This document shows, one piece after another, positions 1 through 14,484 of a stretch of DNA of 64,000 bases (its first letter is position 1; the number at the start of each line of letters is the position of its first letter). This stretch comes from Streptomyces sp. ISL-11 (GTDB lineage Bacteria; Actinomycetota; Actinomycetes; Streptomycetales; Streptomycetaceae). The notes beneath the pieces are model-generated. The model was given only the letters and a program-made list of their open reading frames with translations, did not search any database and was not told where the DNA came from. Both the position numbers and the translations under genes were made by a program. The DNA lies in contig NZ_JAGGOL010000016.1 in NCBI RefSeq assembly GCF_018614525.1, forward strand, positions 1-64,000, written 5' to 3'.

Positions 1-102
1 CGCCTCCGTCCACAGGTCCTGCTCGGCGCGATCCGCCTGGATCTGGCGGTACACGAGGAGCCCGCCGATGGCGGCCAGTGCGACCAGGAGGAGCTTCTTC
101 AC
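1..102 (-). CDS. DLW-39 family small protein (partial)
   Basis: The minus strand reads from a GTG at 102 preceded by a GAGG ribosome site. The protein begins VKKLLLVALAAIGGLLVYRQ and reaches the D-L-W motif near residue 30 before the window ends. DLW-39 proteins are tiny (about 40 residues) single-helix actinobacterial proteins found next to gyrA. Their function is unknown. The hydrophobic stretch at residues 4-17 suggests a membrane anchor. The 3' end lies outside the window. Confidence 0.8.
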   Translation of the reverse strand, partial: MKKLLLVALAAIGGLLVYRQIQADRAEQDLWTEA

Positions 103-250
103 CGCGCGACCTCGTCTTTCCTTGACGTAAGGGGACCTCTGGTGGCCGATGATACACACCGGCCGATACCGATCGGTGACCTGGCGGGCGCCCACTTCCC
201 GCGCCTCCGCCCGCCCAACTCCCCGAAGAACTCCCCGAGGAGGAAAAACA

Positions 251-288
251 GATCGGCCCGGATGGAGAATTCTCCATCCGGGCCGATC
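251..288 (-). terminator. Rho-independent terminator after tRNA-Ile
   Basis: A perfect 38-bp palindrome (19-bp arms meeting at GAATTC) lies just past the 3' end of the tRNA on the minus strand. It is followed in that direction by TGTTTTTCCT. The long GC-rich stem plus T-run makes it one of the clearest intrinsic terminators in the window. Confidence 0.9.
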
Positions 289-294
289 CGGCGG

Positions 295-368
295 TGGGGC
301 TAACAGGACTTGAACCTGTGGCCTCTTCCTTATCAGGGAAGCGCTCTAACCGTCTGAGCTATAGCCCC
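295..368 (-). tRNA. tRNA-Ile (GAT anticodon)
   Basis: The minus strand folds as a 74-nt cloverleaf. The acceptor arm is GGGGCTA pairing with TAGCCCC, the D-arm contains AGCTCAGACGGTTAGAGC, and the anticodon loop CTGATAA presents GAT. The T-arm carries GGTTCAAGTCC and the discriminator base is A. The 3' CCA is not encoded (CCG follows), so the CCA-adding enzyme is needed. A tRNA-Ile beside gyrA is typical of Streptomyces. Confidence 0.96.
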
Positions 369-440
369 GCGCGACACCGAAAGATTAGCGCACTTGGGGC
401 CCAGTCCCAAAATCGTCCGGGCCCCGGTGCCCGAGGACCG

Positions 441-1331
441 TTATTCGTCCTCGGCGAGCGTCAGCTCGACGCCGCCCACGAAGCCGGCGGAGAGGTTGTA
501 GACGAAGGCCCCCAGCGTCGCCAGCGCGGTCGCCAGCACCACGTCGATCACCGCGATGATCGACGTGATCAGCAGGACGTTCGGCAGCGACAGGAACGAC
601 TCCAGGTCGAAGCCGCCGCCCTCGCTGGAACCCGTGGCGTCGCTGACCGTGCCGCCGACGGCCGAGAAGACGCCCATGGCGTCCATGACCGTCCACAGCA
701 CCGCGGCCGCCACGATCGTGCACACGCCGAGCGCGATGGACAGCAGGAAGCTGACCTTCATCACCGACCACGGATCGGCCTTGGCCACCCGCAGCCGCGC
801 CTTGCGGGTCCGCGGTGCCGGGCGGGCCGCGGCGGGGGCCGACGGCGGCACCTGGCGCTCCTCGGACCGCCGGGCGGCCGGCAGGCCCGCCGTGGTGCCC
901 TGAGGGGCCCCAGTGACCTCTGTGGCCGCCTTGGCGGGCTTGGTGACCATGCCGACCCGGGGATCCGCCGTCTTCGCGCTCCCGGCCTTACCGGCCTTCT
1001 CCGCCTTGGCGGCCTTCTCCGGCTTCTCGGCCTGCTCGCTCTTCCCGGCGGTCTCGGTCTTCTCTCCGGAAGCCTTCGGCGCCGCCTCGGCGGCCTTCGG
1101 GCTCTTGGATTCTGTGGAACCGGAACCCGAAGCGGAACCCTCCGCCGGCGGCACGTACGCCTGCGGCGGGTGGTAGGGCTTCGGGTCTCGGGTGTCCGTC
1201 ACGGTCCCCCCCTGGGAGTCTGCGCCGTCGGCGGCAGAGCCACGGGTACCGGCCTTATCGGTGGCAGGGCCCGCGGTGCTGCGCCGCTTGGCACCCGCAC
1301 CGCTTGCCGCGGCGCCCGTGGCTCGACTCAC
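441..1331 (-). CDS. DUF3566 domain membrane protein
   Basis: This 296-residue protein starts at a GTG three bases after the gyrA stop, and its ribosome site (GAGGAG) lies in the last gyrA codons, so it is translationally linked to gyrB-gyrA. The first 180 residues are low-complexity, rich in Lys, Ala, Glu and Ser. The C-terminal part is a DUF3566 domain with two membrane helices (around KVSFLLSIALGVCTIVAAAV and NVLLITSIIAVIDVVLATAL). The Mycobacterium gene after gyrA (Rv0007) belongs to the same family. No biochemical function is established; a cell-envelope role is an inference. Confidence 0.9.
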   Translation of the reverse strand: MSRATGAAASGAGAKRRSTAGPATDKAGTRGSAADGADSQGGTVTDTRDPKPYHPPQAYVPPAEGSASGSGSTESKSPKAAEAAPKASGEKTETAGKSEQAEKPEKAAKAEKAGKAGSAKTADPRVGMVTKPAKAATEVTGAPQGTTAGLPAARRSEERQVPPSAPAAARPAPRTRKARLRVAKADPWSVMKVSFLLSIALGVCTIVAAAVLWTVMDAMGVFSAVGGTVSDATGSSEGGGFDLESFLSLPNVLLITSIIAVIDVVLATALATLGAFVYNLSAGFVGGVELTLAEDE

Positions 1332-1334
1332 GAC

Positions 1335-3965
<2,631 letters not shown>

Positions 3966-4016
3966 TGCTGTTCAAAGTCCTTTCGCGCTGCGGCTGTTTC
4001 TCGTGGGCCGACAGGC

Positions 4017-6539
<2,523 letters not shown>

Positions 6540-7070
6540 TCACCCGTACGTGTCGCCGGGGCCCGTGCTGCCGGGGGCGCGCAGCGGCCCGTACCGCCGG
6601 GCGGGCCCGCCGGGGCCCAGCACCTTGATCAGCTTGACCGTGCCCTGGCCGAGGTCGGCGTTCAGCCGGGCCACCAGCTGGGGTGCCAGCAGCCGCAGCT
6701 GCGTCGCCCAGGCCGTCGAGTCGCACTGCACGGTCAGCACGCGCGCGTCCTCGTCGTACTTCTGCGGCTCGCAGTGCAGGGCGACCTCCGGACCCACCAT
6801 CTGCGGCCAGCGGCCCATCACGCCGCCCACCGCCGCGGGCGTCTCCCAGCCGCGCTCGGTGATCAGCCGGTTGATCGCGGCGCCCAGCGGCAGGGGGTCG
6901 CGCCCGTCCGCCCGCGCGCCGGAGCGCAGGCCGCCGCGGCGCGCCTGCTTCTTCTGCTGCGCGGCGTTGCCCCGCGCCCGCGCCTGCTCCTTCGCGGCGC
7001 GCAGCGCCACCCTCGCCAGGTCCACTCCGGAGGGCTCCGGCGCCGCGGGCTTCTCGGGTACGTCGCTCAT
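6540..7070 (-). CDS. DciA-like DUF721 protein
   Basis: This 176-residue protein starts at an ATG overlapping the recF stop by four bases (ATGA), so it is coupled to recF. The first 80 residues are basic and Arg/Ala/Gln-rich. The C-terminal DUF721 domain runs from about [17 protein letters not shown] to [10 protein letters not shown]. DciA proteins of this family load or assist the replicative helicase DnaB in bacteria without DnaC/DnaI. That fits a genome with dnaA and dnaB nearby and no loader gene visible in the window. The helicase role is established for the family; here it is inferred. Confidence 0.88.
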   Translation of the reverse strand: MSDVPEKPAAPEPSGVDLARVALRAAKEQARARGNAAQQKKQARRGGLRSGARADGRDPLPLGAAINRLITERGWETPAAVGGVMGRWPQMVGPEVALHCEPQKYDEDARVLTVQCDSTAWATQLRLLAPQLVARLNADLGQGTVKLIKVLGPGGPARRYGPLRAPGSTGPGDTYG

Positions 7071-8191
7071 ACGCGTTCCACCACGCCTTCCGAGACCGCG
7101 TACCGCGTTCCGGCCAGCACGCCCGGCACATCGTCGTCGACCGCGGCCGTCACCAGCACCTGCTCGCCCGGCGCGACCAGCTCCGCCAGCCGCTCCCGGC
7201 GCCGGGTGTCCAGCTCGGCGAAGACGTCGTCGAGCACGAGGACCGGCTCATTGCCCTCCGAGCGCAGCAGGTCGTAGGAGGCCAGGCGCAGCGCCAGGGC
7301 ATACGACCAGGACTCGCCGTGACTCGCGTAGCCCTTGGCGGGCAGCCGGCCGAGCTTCAGCAGCAGCTCGTCGCGGTGCGGGCCGACCAGGGTCACACCG
7401 CGCTCGATCTCCTGCTTGCGCGCCTCCGCGAGCGCCGTGAGCAGCGCCTCGTACAGCTCTTCCCTGGTGTGGGCGCCCTCGATGGCGTCCGGGCCGCGGT
7501 AGTCGAACGCGATCGGGCCGCCGCCGGGTGCCAGCTGCTCGTACGCCTTGTCGGCCAGCGGCAGCAGGACGGCTATCAGGTCGAGGCGCTGTGCCAGCAG
7601 CTCCGCGCCGGCGCGGGCCAGGTGCTGGTCCCAGATGTCGAGGGTGGACAGATCCAGGCCGCGGCCGCCGTGGCGGCGGGCCATGGCCGCGCTCTTGAGG
7701 AGGGTGTTGCGCTGCTTGAGCACCCGGTCGTAGTCGGAGCGCACGCCCGCCATGCGCGGCGAGCGCGCGGTGATCAGCTCGTCCAGGAAGCGGCGGCGCT
7801 CGCCGGGGTCACCCTTGACCAGGGCGAGGTCCTCGGGCGCGAACAGGACCGTACGGACGATGCCGAGCACGTCACGCGGTCTGACCTGCGAGGAACGGTT
7901 GATGCGGGCGCGATTGGCCTTGCCGGGGTTGAGCTCCAGCTCTATCAGCTGCCGGCGCTCGCCCTGGACGACGGACGCCCGGATGATCGCCCGGTCCGCG
8001 CCCATGCGCACCAGCGGGGCGTCGGAGGAGACCCGGTGGCTGCCGAGCGTCGCCAGATAGCCGACCGCCTCGACGAGGTTGGTCTTGCCCTGGCCGTTGG
8101 GTCCGACGAAGGCCGTGACGCCCGGGTCGAGCGGAACCTCGACCCGGGCGTACGAGCGGAAGTCGGCCAGCGACAGATGCGATACGTGCAT
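7067..8191 (-). CDS. recF: DNA replication/repair protein RecF
   Basis: This 374-residue SMC-like ATPase acts in gap repair and helps load RecA on Ssb-coated single-stranded DNA with RecO and RecR. The Walker A motif GPNGQGKTN is at residues 30-38. The Walker B is [12 protein letters not shown] near residue 320, preceded by a signature-like SHGESWS. Length and position beside dnaN match the family. It shares a 4-base overlap with the downstream DciA-like gene. Confidence 0.98.
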   Translation of the reverse strand: MHVSHLSLADFRSYARVEVPLDPGVTAFVGPNGQGKTNLVEAVGYLATLGSHRVSSDAPLVRMGADRAIIRASVVQGERRQLIELELNPGKANRARINRSSQVRPRDVLGIVRTVLFAPEDLALVKGDPGERRRFLDELITARSPRMAGVRSDYDRVLKQRNTLLKSAAMARRHGGRGLDLSTLDIWDQHLARAGAELLAQRLDLIAVLLPLADKAYEQLAPGGGPIAFDYRGPDAIEGAHTREELYEALLTALAEARKQEIERGVTLVGPHRDELLLKLGRLPAKGYASHGESWSYALALRLASYDLLRSEGNEPVLVLDDVFAELDTRRRERLAELVAPGEQVLVTAAVDDDVPGVLAGTRYAVSEGVVERV

Positions 8192-8231
8192 GGGGGCGCG
8201 CCGACCTCTCCCGGCTGATGACTACGGGTGG

Positions 8232-9110
8232 TTACTTCTTGTTCTCGACCGCGTGGCCGCCGAACTGGTTGCGCAGCGCGGCGATCATCTTCATCTGCGG
8301 CGAGTCCTCCTGGCGGGAGGCGAAGCGGGCGAAGAGCGACGCGGTGATCGCGGGCAGCGGCACGGCGTTGTCGATCGCGGCCTCGACGGTCCAGCGGCCC
8401 TCGCCGGAGTCGGCCGCGTAGCCGCGCAGCTTGTCGAGGTGCTCGTCGTCGTCCAGGGCGTTGACGGCCAGGTCCAGCAGCCAGGAACGGATGACCGTGC
8501 CCTCCTGCCAGCTGCGGAAGACCTCGCGCACGTCGGTGACGGAGTCGACCTTCTCCAGGAGCTCCCAGCCCTCGGCGTACGCCTGCATCATGGCGTACTC
8601 GATGCCGTTGTGGACCATCTTGGCGAAGTGGCCCGCGCCGACCTTGCCCGCGTGGACGGAGCCGAAGTCGCCCTCGGGCTTGAGCGCGTCGAAGACCGGC
8701 TGGACCTTCGCGACGTTCTCGGCCGCGCCGCCGTACATCAGGGCGTAGCCGTTCTCCAGGCCCCAGACGCCGCCGGAGACACCGCAGTCGACGAAGCCGA
8801 TGCCCTTGGCCGCCAGCTCCTCGGCGTGCTTCTCGTCGTCCGTCCAGCGGGAGTTTCCGCCGTCGACGACGACATCGCCGGGGGAGAGCAGCTCGCCGAG
8901 CTCGTCGATCGTGGACTGGGTGGCGGCGCCGGCCGGGACCATGACCCAGACGACGCGCGGACCCTCAAGGGAATCCACAAGCTCCTGGAGGCTGTGGACA
9001 TCCGCGAGGTCCGCATTGCGGTCGTATCCGATGACGGTGTGGCCTGCGCGGCGGATGCGCTCGCGCATGTTGCCGCCCATCTTGCCGAGACCGACGAGAC
9101 CGAGCTCCAT
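8232..9110 (-). CDS. gnd: 6-phosphogluconate dehydrogenase (decarboxylating), short form
   Basis: This enzyme oxidatively decarboxylates 6-phosphogluconate to ribulose 5-phosphate in the pentose phosphate pathway. The Rossmann motif GLVGLGKMGGNM is at residues 4-15. The substrate loop is DCGVSGGVWGLENG, and the catalytic-lysine helix is HFAKMVHNGIEY. At 292 residues it belongs to the short, usually NAD-preferring class rather than the 470-residue NADP class. The start is an ATG with AGAGGA upstream. It lies between recF and dnaN, a placement typical of Streptomyces. Confidence 0.96.
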   Translation of the reverse strand: MELGLVGLGKMGGNMRERIRRAGHTVIGYDRNADLADVHSLQELVDSLEGPRVVWVMVPAGAATQSTIDELGELLSPGDVVVDGGNSRWTDDEKHAEELAAKGIGFVDCGVSGGVWGLENGYALMYGGAAENVAKVQPVFDALKPEGDFGSVHAGKVGAGHFAKMVHNGIEYAMMQAYAEGWELLEKVDSVTDVREVFRSWQEGTVIRSWLLDLAVNALDDDEHLDKLRGYAADSGEGRWTVEAAIDNAVPLPAITASLFARFASRQEDSPQMKMIAALRNQFGGHAVENKK

Positions 9111-9252
9111 GGGTGATCCTCTATGCCTTGATTGCGTTCATGCCTGGGTCCGAGCCTACGCCCGGAGGGCCGCGCACAGCTGTGGGCTCAGCCGCTCACA
9201 GGTGAAGGGGCCGGCTGTGGACAGCCGGCCCATTTCACGGTGGTCCCGTCGG

Positions 9253-9473
9253 CGTCAGCCGGAAAGCCGCACCGGCATGCTGCGGCTTTGCGAGGGGCGA
9301 CCCTCGCGCTCCCGGCCGGTGAGCCGCCCAGGGGACAGCTTCACCGGAACGTCAGCCGGAAAGCCGCACCGGCATGCTGCGGCTTTGCGAGGGGCGACCC
9401 TCGCGCTCCCGGCCGGTGAGCCGCCCAGGGGACAGCTTCACCGGAACGTCAGCCGGAAAGCCGCACCGGCATG
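9253..9473. repeat. 97-bp perfect tandem repeat (2.3 copies) derived from the dnaN 3' end
   Basis: Copy 1 (9253-9349) and copy 2 (9350-9446) are identical by direct comparison. A third, 27-bp partial copy (9447-9473) is the real end of dnaN, including its stop. Each full copy therefore carries a second and third version of the last eight dnaN codons plus stop, followed by a 70-bp spacer. Each copy also contains two hairpins: AAAGCCGC with its complement around an 11-base loop, and CGAGGG-GCGA-CCCTCG. The repeats fill most of the dnaN-gnd spacer. Confidence 0.95.
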
Positions 9474-10579
9474 ATCAGGTACTTGTACGCGTCGTCCGCC
9501 TCCGCGTCCACGGCCGGCTTGCCGCTGAGCAGCGCCGGCTTGGTGGACGTGGTGAAGGACAGCTGCGCGACCGGCGAGTCGATCGCGGAGAGGCCCTCCA
9601 GCAGGAAGCCCGGGTTGAACGCGATGGAGATGTCGTCGCCGTCCAGCTGGGCGTCGACCCTTTCCACAGCCTGTGCGTCGTCGCTGGAGCCGGCCTCCAG
9701 GATCAGCACGCCCTGCTCGAAGCTGAGCCGCACCGGGGTGTTCCGCTCGGCGACGAGCGCGACGCGCTTGACGGCCTCGACGAACGGGGCGGTCTCGATC
9801 ACGGCGATGGAGTTGAACTCGGTCGGGAAGAGCGTGCGGTACTTCGGCAGGTCGCCTTCGAGCAGCCGCGTGGTCGTCCGGCGGCCGGCGCCCTCGAAGC
9901 CGATGAGGCCCTCGCCCGCTCCGGAGCCGGAGAGCGCGATCGAGACCGTGTCGCCGCCGCTGAGGGACTTGGCGGTGTCCAGCAGGGTCTTGGCGGGCAC
10001 CAGGGCGACCGCGGAGATGTCCGGGGTCTCGGGCTTCCACATGAACTCGCGGACCGCGAAGCGGTAGCGGTCGGTGGAGGCCAGGGTGACGGTGTCGCCC
10101 TCGATCTCGATGCGGACACCCGTGAGCACCGGCAGCGTGTCGTCGCGGCCGGCGGCGATGGCGACCTGGGCGGCGGCAGCGGCGAAGACCTCACCGGGGA
10201 CGGTGCCCGTGGCGGTCGGCATCTGCGGCAGCGCCGGGTACTCCTCCACAGGAAGGGTGTGGAGTGTGAATCGCGAGGAGCCGCAGACGACGGTGACCCG
10301 CACTCCGTCCGTGGAGATCTCCACAGGTCGGTTGGGAAGCGCGCGGCAGATGTCGGCGAGGAGCCGGCCGGAGACGAGGACGGTGCCGTCCTCCTCGACG
10401 TCCGCCTCGACCGAGACCCGGGCCGAGACCTCGTAGTCGAAGCCGGAGAGGCTCAGGGAGCCGTCCTCCGCCTTCAGCAGCAGGCCCGCGAGGACGGGCA
10501 CCGGCGGACGGGCCGGGAGGCTGCGGGCCGCCCAGGCCACTGCCTCCGCGAGTACATCGCGCTCCACCCGGATCTTCAC
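9449..10579 (-). CDS. dnaN: DNA polymerase III subunit beta (sliding clamp)
   Basis: This 376-residue protein forms the ring that tethers DNA polymerase III and many partners to DNA. Three repeated clamp folds cover the protein. The C-terminus ends with YKYLIMPVRLSG, close to the family's M-P-x-R-L end, which lines the partner-binding pocket. The ATG follows GGAGGCGG. The gene is transcribed away from oriC on the same strand as dnaA, the usual dnaA-oriC-dnaN order. Its last 27 bases are duplicated twice downstream. Confidence 0.98.
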   Translation of the reverse strand: MKIRVERDVLAEAVAWAARSLPARPPVPVLAGLLLKAEDGSLSLSGFDYEVSARVSVEADVEEDGTVLVSGRLLADICRALPNRPVEISTDGVRVTVVCGSSRFTLHTLPVEEYPALPQMPTATGTVPGEVFAAAAAQVAIAAGRDDTLPVLTGVRIEIEGDTVTLASTDRYRFAVREFMWKPETPDISAVALVPAKTLLDTAKSLSGGDTVSIALSGSGAGEGLIGFEGAGRRTTTRLLEGDLPKYRTLFPTEFNSIAVIETAPFVEAVKRVALVAERNTPVRLSFEQGVLILEAGSSDDAQAVERVDAQLDGDDISIAFNPGFLLEGLSAIDSPVAQLSFTTSTKPALLSGKPAVDAEADDAYKYLIMPVRLSG

Positions 10580-11440
10580 CGGAACCGCCTCCTGCTTGTT
10601 GCTGGCTCGCCCTGCTGGCTACGTCGTCGGCTGAGTTGCCGGAGACCAGTCTGACGCACGCCGCTGACAGTCGGTGCGTCTCGGGGTCAAGTCGGGTCGG
10701 AGGGCGTGGCGCGGTCCGCGGCCGAGTTGTGCACAGGCCCCACTTCGAAGCGAGTTTCCCGCTACATCTCTGTGGTCGTAGTAGTAGGGCCTGTGGAAAC
10801 GGTGGAAAACCGTCTTTGCCCAGGTCAGCCCGGTTTTTTTGTCCACCGGGCCTGTGGGCGGCGGCGGTGGAAAAGCGGGGGGTTCTGTGGACCGAGGAAA
10901 GTTCTGCACACCCGGTGCACAGGCAGGGCGCACTTCTCCCCAGCGCTGTCCCCAGTTTTACCCAGGTTCCCCACAGCCCAACCCGGCAACCTTGTGTGAC
11001 GCCTTTCACTCGGGGCGGTGAGAGGGGGCGTTTCGTTACCGAACAGTGGACAGGGATGTGGAAACACTGTGCACAACATCCACTTCCCTGTGGGCGGTCG
11101 GTGGACAACATCGACTCGTCCTTGTGGGTGATCCCTTCGTCCACAGGCTGTGGACTTCCGTCGACCACAAATCCACACCCCGTTGACCTCCCTTGATGGC
11201 GTATCAACAGCCTCGGCTGTGGACAGGATCTGGACAACTTCGCGGTCCCCAGGGTGTGGACAGCCGGGCGGCCGGAAATCTGTGGAGAACCGGTGGCGGG
11301 GCGCCCGTATTCGAACAGAGCAGCTCTTCGACCGGCGGTCGGCCGGCGTCGGGGGATGCCTTCGACGGGCCTCGGGAGCCCTCAAGAGCCTCCCCCGACC
11401 GTCTCGGGAGCCGTCCGGGAGCCGGTCTGGTTCCTCCACG

Positions 11441-11468
11441 ACGACGTCCACGGAACGACGTCCACGGA
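11441..11468. repeat. 14-bp tandem duplication
   Basis: The unit ACGACGTCCACGGA occurs twice in direct succession between the dnaA terminator and oriC. It contains CGTCCACGG, a weak DnaA-box relative. No function can be assigned. Confidence 0.85.
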
Positions 11469-11485
11469 ACCTCTCCGGACGGCGA

Positions 11486-11516
11486 AGGGCGCCTCGGGAA
11501 GCTCCCGAAGCGCCCT
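11486..11516 (-). terminator. Probable dnaA terminator
   Basis: A 14-bp stem with one mismatch and a 3-base loop (AGGGCGCCTCGGGA and near-complement) lies 22 bases past the dnaA stop. There is no T-run, as is common in actinobacteria. Confidence 0.6.
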
Positions 11517-11538
11517 GGCGGTGCTTCCGCGGCCGGTC

Positions 11539-13458
11539 TCAGCCGTTCTTGATGCGGTTGGTCAGCTCGGTCACCTGGTTGTAGATGGAGCGCCGCTCGG
11601 CCATCAGCGCGCGGATCTTGCGGTCCGCGTGCATCACCGTCGTGTGGTCCCGGCCGCCGAACTGCGCGCCGATCTTCGGCAGCGACAGGTCCGTCAGCTC
11701 GCGGCAGAGGTACATCGCGATCTGCCGCGCCGTCACCAGCACGCGGCTGCGCGAGGCACCGCACAGGTCCTCGACCGTGTGGCCGAAGTAGTCGGCGGTC
11801 GCGGCCATGATGGCCGGCGCGGTGATCTCCGGCGAGGCGTCCTCGCCACCGGGGATCAGGTCCTTGAGGACGATCTCGGTGAGCCCGAGGTCGACCGGCT
11901 GCCGGTTGAGGCTCGCGAAGGCCGTGACCCGGATCAGCGCGCCCTCCAGCTCACGGATGTTGCGCGAGATCCGCGAGGCGATGAACTCCAGGACCTCCGG
12001 CGGCGCGTTGAGCTGCTCCTGGACCGCCTTCTTGCGCAGGATCGCGATGCGCGTCTCCAGCTCCGGCGGCTGGACGTCCGTGATCAGGCCCCACTCGAAG
12101 CGGTTGCGCAGCCGGTCCTCCAGGGTCACCAGCTGCTTGGGCGGCCGGTCCGAGGACAGCACGATCTGCTTGTTGGCGTTGTGGAGCGTGTTGAAGGTGT
12201 GGAAGAACTCCTCCTGCGTCGACTCCTTGCTCGCCAGGAACTGGATGTCGTCGACCAACAGGATGTCCATGTCGCGGTAGCGCTTGCGGAACGCGTCCGC
12301 CTTGCCGTCGCGGATGGAGTTGATGAACTCGTTGGTGAACTCCTCGGAGCTCACGTAGCGCACGCGCGTGCCCGGGTAGAGGCTGCGCGCGTAGTGCCCG
12401 ATGGCGTGCAGCAGGTGGGTCTTGCCCAGCCCCGACTCGCCGTAGATGAAGAGGGGGTTGTACGCCTTGGCCGGCGCCTCGGCCACGGCCACCGCGGCCG
12501 CGTGCGCGAAGCGGTTGGACGCGCCGATGACGAAGGTGTCGAAGAGGTACTTGGGGTTCAGACGGGCCGTCGGCTCGCCGGGGCCCGTCGCCGGCGCGGG
12601 CTGCGCGGCCAGCGGCCCGGGGGCGCCGCTGGACTTGGGCAGGCCGCCCTGTCCGCCGCGGGAATGGCTGTCGGGCAGCTCACGGCGCTGCTGCTGCTCG
12701 TAGGGCAGGCGCTCGGGCGGCTGGGAGCGGTAGTCCGGCTGCGTCGGCTCGTACGGCTGCTGCTCGTAGGAAGAGGAGCCGTGCTGCTGGCCGTGCTGCG
12801 TGGCGTACGGGTCGCGCTCGGCGTCCTGGAAGCCGCCGAGGCGCGGCTGCTGCCAGCCGTAGTCGCCCCGGTCGCCCCGATCGCCCCGATCGGGCGCGGG
12901 CGGGCCGGAGTGGCGCGGCCAGGCGCCCGGCTCGGGGCGGGGCTGCTGGTAGTCCGGGTAGGCGGGCCGTACGGACGGCAGGTCGTCGGCCGGGGCCTGG
13001 CGGCCGTAGTTCTCCCGGCCGTCGTAGCCGCCGTGGCCGTCGTAGCTCTCGTAGGTGTCGCGTGCGTCACGCTGGTCGTACGTGTCGCGGCCCTGGCCTC
13101 CCGCGTGGGGGCCGGGCGCGTCCTCGTAGCGGGACTGCCGGTCGGCTTGGGGCCGCTCGGCGGGCGGCTCGCCGGCGGAGTCGTCGACGGTGATCGCGAT
13201 CCGGATCGGGCGGCCGCACTCCCGGCTGAGCGTCTCGCTGACGATGGGGGCCAGCCGGCCCTCCAGGACGCCCTTGGCGAATTCATTGGGCACGGCGAGC
13301 AGCGCGGTGTCGGCCACCAGCGCGAGCGGCTGGCACCGCTTGATCCAGTGCTCGTCCTTGCTCTCGACGCCCGGGCCGCCCTGTCCTCGGCCCTCGCCCA
13401 GGAGCTGCTCGAGCACGCGCGGCCACACTGCGGCAAGATCGGCAGGCAGGTCAGCCAC
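11539..13458 (-). CDS. dnaA: Chromosomal replication initiator protein DnaA
   Basis: DnaA binds DnaA boxes at oriC and melts the origin with ATP. I chose the GTG at 13458 (639 residues, [20 protein letters not shown]), the conserved Streptomyces start; the open frame runs further up to 13551. Domain I covers the first 90 residues. Domain II is a very long Gln/Tyr/Arg/Pro-rich linker of over 200 residues, a Streptomyces hallmark. Domain III is AAA+ with Walker [10 protein letters not shown] and Walker [10 protein letters not shown]. Domain IV ends with the DnaA signature [15 protein letters not shown] that reads the box. Two DnaA boxes upstream suggest autoregulation. Confidence 0.98.
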   Translation of the reverse strand: MADLPADLAAVWPRVLEQLLGEGRGQGGPGVESKDEHWIKRCQPLALVADTALLAVPNEFAKGVLEGRLAPIVSETLSRECGRPIRIAITVDDSAGEPPAERPQADRQSRYEDAPGPHAGGQGRDTYDQRDARDTYESYDGHGGYDGRENYGRQAPADDLPSVRPAYPDYQQPRPEPGAWPRHSGPPAPDRGDRGDRGDYGWQQPRLGGFQDAERDPYATQHGQQHGSSSYEQQPYEPTQPDYRSQPPERLPYEQQQRRELPDSHSRGGQGGLPKSSGAPGPLAAQPAPATGPGEPTARLNPKYLFDTFVIGASNRFAHAAAVAVAEAPAKAYNPLFIYGESGLGKTHLLHAIGHYARSLYPGTRVRYVSSEEFTNEFINSIRDGKADAFRKRYRDMDILLVDDIQFLASKESTQEEFFHTFNTLHNANKQIVLSSDRPPKQLVTLEDRLRNRFEWGLITDVQPPELETRIAILRKKAVQEQLNAPPEVLEFIASRISRNIRELEGALIRVTAFASLNRQPVDLGLTEIVLKDLIPGGEDASPEITAPAIMAATADYFGHTVEDLCGASRSRVLVTARQIAMYLCRELTDLSLPKIGAQFGGRDHTTVMHADRKIRALMAERRSIYNQVTELTNRIKNG

Positions 13459-13583
13459 AGGGCACGCTCTCTCAGTCACTGGGGGGAGCCCCGTGAGTCC
13501 CACGAATGTGTGGTTCTCGGGACGGGCGGGAAGGATTCGGAGTTCAGCCACGGTAGTCAGGCCGAGGTGCGTGGTTCAAGTCG

Positions 13584-13604
13584 TTGTCCACAGGGTGTGT
13601 ACAA
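13584..13604. promoter_or_regulatory. Pair of DnaA boxes upstream of dnaA
   Basis: TTGTCCACA (13584-13592, perfect) and the oppositely oriented TGTGTACAA (13596-13604, 8 of 9) lie 3 bp apart, about 130 bp before the dnaA start. Streptomyces dnaA is known to be repressed by its own product through boxes in its promoter, and these are the likely sites. Confidence 0.8.
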
Positions 13605-13678
13605 ATGTGCCATGAGGCGGGGGGTGTCGGCCCACCGGCCCGCAGGACGCTACGGTGTACCCCTGGTGCACTGCCGGT

Positions 13679-13708
13679 TTGACCGAATGGCGTAGCCGCG
13701 CGTACCGT
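13679..13708 (+). promoter_or_regulatory. Candidate rpmH promoter
   Basis: TTGACC and TACCGT are separated by 18 bp, a fair match to the housekeeping TTGAC-N17/18-TANNNT pattern, about 180 bp before rpmH. It is inferred from sequence alone. Confidence 0.45.
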
Positions 13709-13886
13709 GACCAGGTCGAGTTGTCGATGGCTGCTGCCGCCTGCCTCCGATGGGCAACGGCCCCGTCCCCTTCAAGGGACGAGGTCATGAAGCGGTGCAC
13801 TCGGGCGTATTGCGAGCTTCTCGTGGGCGCACGGTGACAGCCAGGCGATGTCCCGCCATCACACGATTCATTTCTGGAGCCCCCGA

Positions 13887-14024
13887 GTGAGCAAGCGCAC
13901 CTTCCAGCCGAACAACCGCCGTCGCGCGAAGACCCACGGCTTCCGCCTGCGCATGCGCACCCGTGCCGGCCGCGCGATCCTCGCGTCCCGCCGTGGCAAG
14001 GGTCGCGCAAGCCTGTCGGCCTGA
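13887..14024 (+). CDS. rpmH: 50S ribosomal protein L34
   Basis: This 45-residue basic protein of the large ribosomal subunit starts at a GTG with TGGAGC upstream. It begins [20 protein letters not shown] and ends with the typical [11 protein letters not shown]. It is the first gene of the rpmH-rnpA-yidD-yidC-jag-rsmG run found beside dnaA in most bacteria. Confidence 0.98.
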   Translation: MSKRTFQPNNRRRAKTHGFRLRMRTRAGRAILASRRGKGRASLSA

Positions 14025-14049
14025 CCAGCCCTGACGTCAAGGCCCTGAC

Positions 14050-14484
14050 GTGCTGCCTTCCAAGTCTCGACTGAGGCGGCGCGAGGACTTTGCGACTGCG
14101 GTTCGCCGAGGACGCCGGGCCGGCCGCCCGCTCCTCGTCGTCCACCTACGCACCGGTACAACGGACCCGCACACGCCGGGGGAGACTGCTCCCCCGGCGC
14201 GTGCGGGTTTCGTCGTGAGCAAGGCCGTCGGCGTCGCCGTGGTCCGCAATCTGGTGAAGCGACGACTGCGCCACCTCATGCGTGACCGGCTGGATCAGCT
14301 GCCCGCCGGTAGCCTGGTGGTGGTACGGGCCCTGCCCGGCGCCGGCGAGGCGGACCACGATCAGCTGGCCCGTGATCTCGACACCGCACTGCAGCGGCTG
14401 CTGGGAGGGGCGCCGCGCTGTTCCGGTCCCCCGGGGGACGCCCCCCGGAACCCCGGCCGAGGCCCGGGAGGGAGCGCACAGTGA
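14050..14484 (+). CDS. rnpA: Ribonuclease P protein component
   Basis: RnpA is the small basic protein cofactor of the RNase P ribozyme that trims tRNA 5' leaders. The GTG start gives 144 residues. The central RNR motif is [16 protein letters not shown], preceded by [10 protein letters not shown]. The family usually ends near residue 120; here a Gly/Pro-rich tail adds about 25 residues. The stop overlaps the yidD start (GTGA), showing translational coupling. Confidence 0.96.
   Translation: MLPSKSRLRRREDFATAVRRGRRAGRPLLVVHLRTGTTDPHTPGETAPPARAGFVVSKAVGVAVVRNLVKRRLRHLMRDRLDQLPAGSLVVVRALPGAGEADHDQLARDLDTALQRLLGGAPRCSGPPGDAPRNPGRGPGGSAQ

Larger units (their letters stand above)
10580..11538. other. 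oriC: Chromosomal origin of replication, oriC
   Basis: The 959-bp dnaN-dnaA spacer has no gene and is dense in 9-mers matching the Streptomyces DnaA box TTGTCCACA in both directions. Good matches: 10727-10735 (TTGTGCACA), 10839-10847 (TTGTCCACC), 11068-11076 (reverse TTGTGCACA), 11100-11108, 11137-11145, 11218-11226, 11229-11237, 11255-11263 and 11281-11289. Weaker ones: 10886-10894, 10912-10920, 10967-10975, 11045-11053, 11149-11157 and 11169-11177. A seven-T run at 10834-10840 is the most AT-rich point. Position between dnaN and dnaA and the box density define it as the Streptomyces origin; the exact unwinding site cannot be read from sequence. Confidence 0.96.
13459..13886. other. dnaA-rpmH divergent promoter region
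   Basis: This 428-bp region separates dnaA (minus) from rpmH (plus). It holds two DnaA boxes at 13584-13604 and a promoter-like pair at 13679-13708. The rest shows no gene; a 60-codon frame at 13655-13837 has no good start or family resemblance. Confidence 0.7.

Noticed and set aside
9132-9474. Short frames in the 97-bp repeat
   Set aside because: They only exist because the repeat is in frame with itself; the peptide is a translated repeat with no start signal.
10191-11237. Open frames across oriC
   Set aside because: They have no ribosome site or family resemblance and cross DnaA boxes. The region is the origin, not coding.
13655-13837. 60-codon frame between dnaA and rpmH
   Set aside because: No ribosome site, overlaps the candidate rpmH promoter, and the sequence resembles no family.
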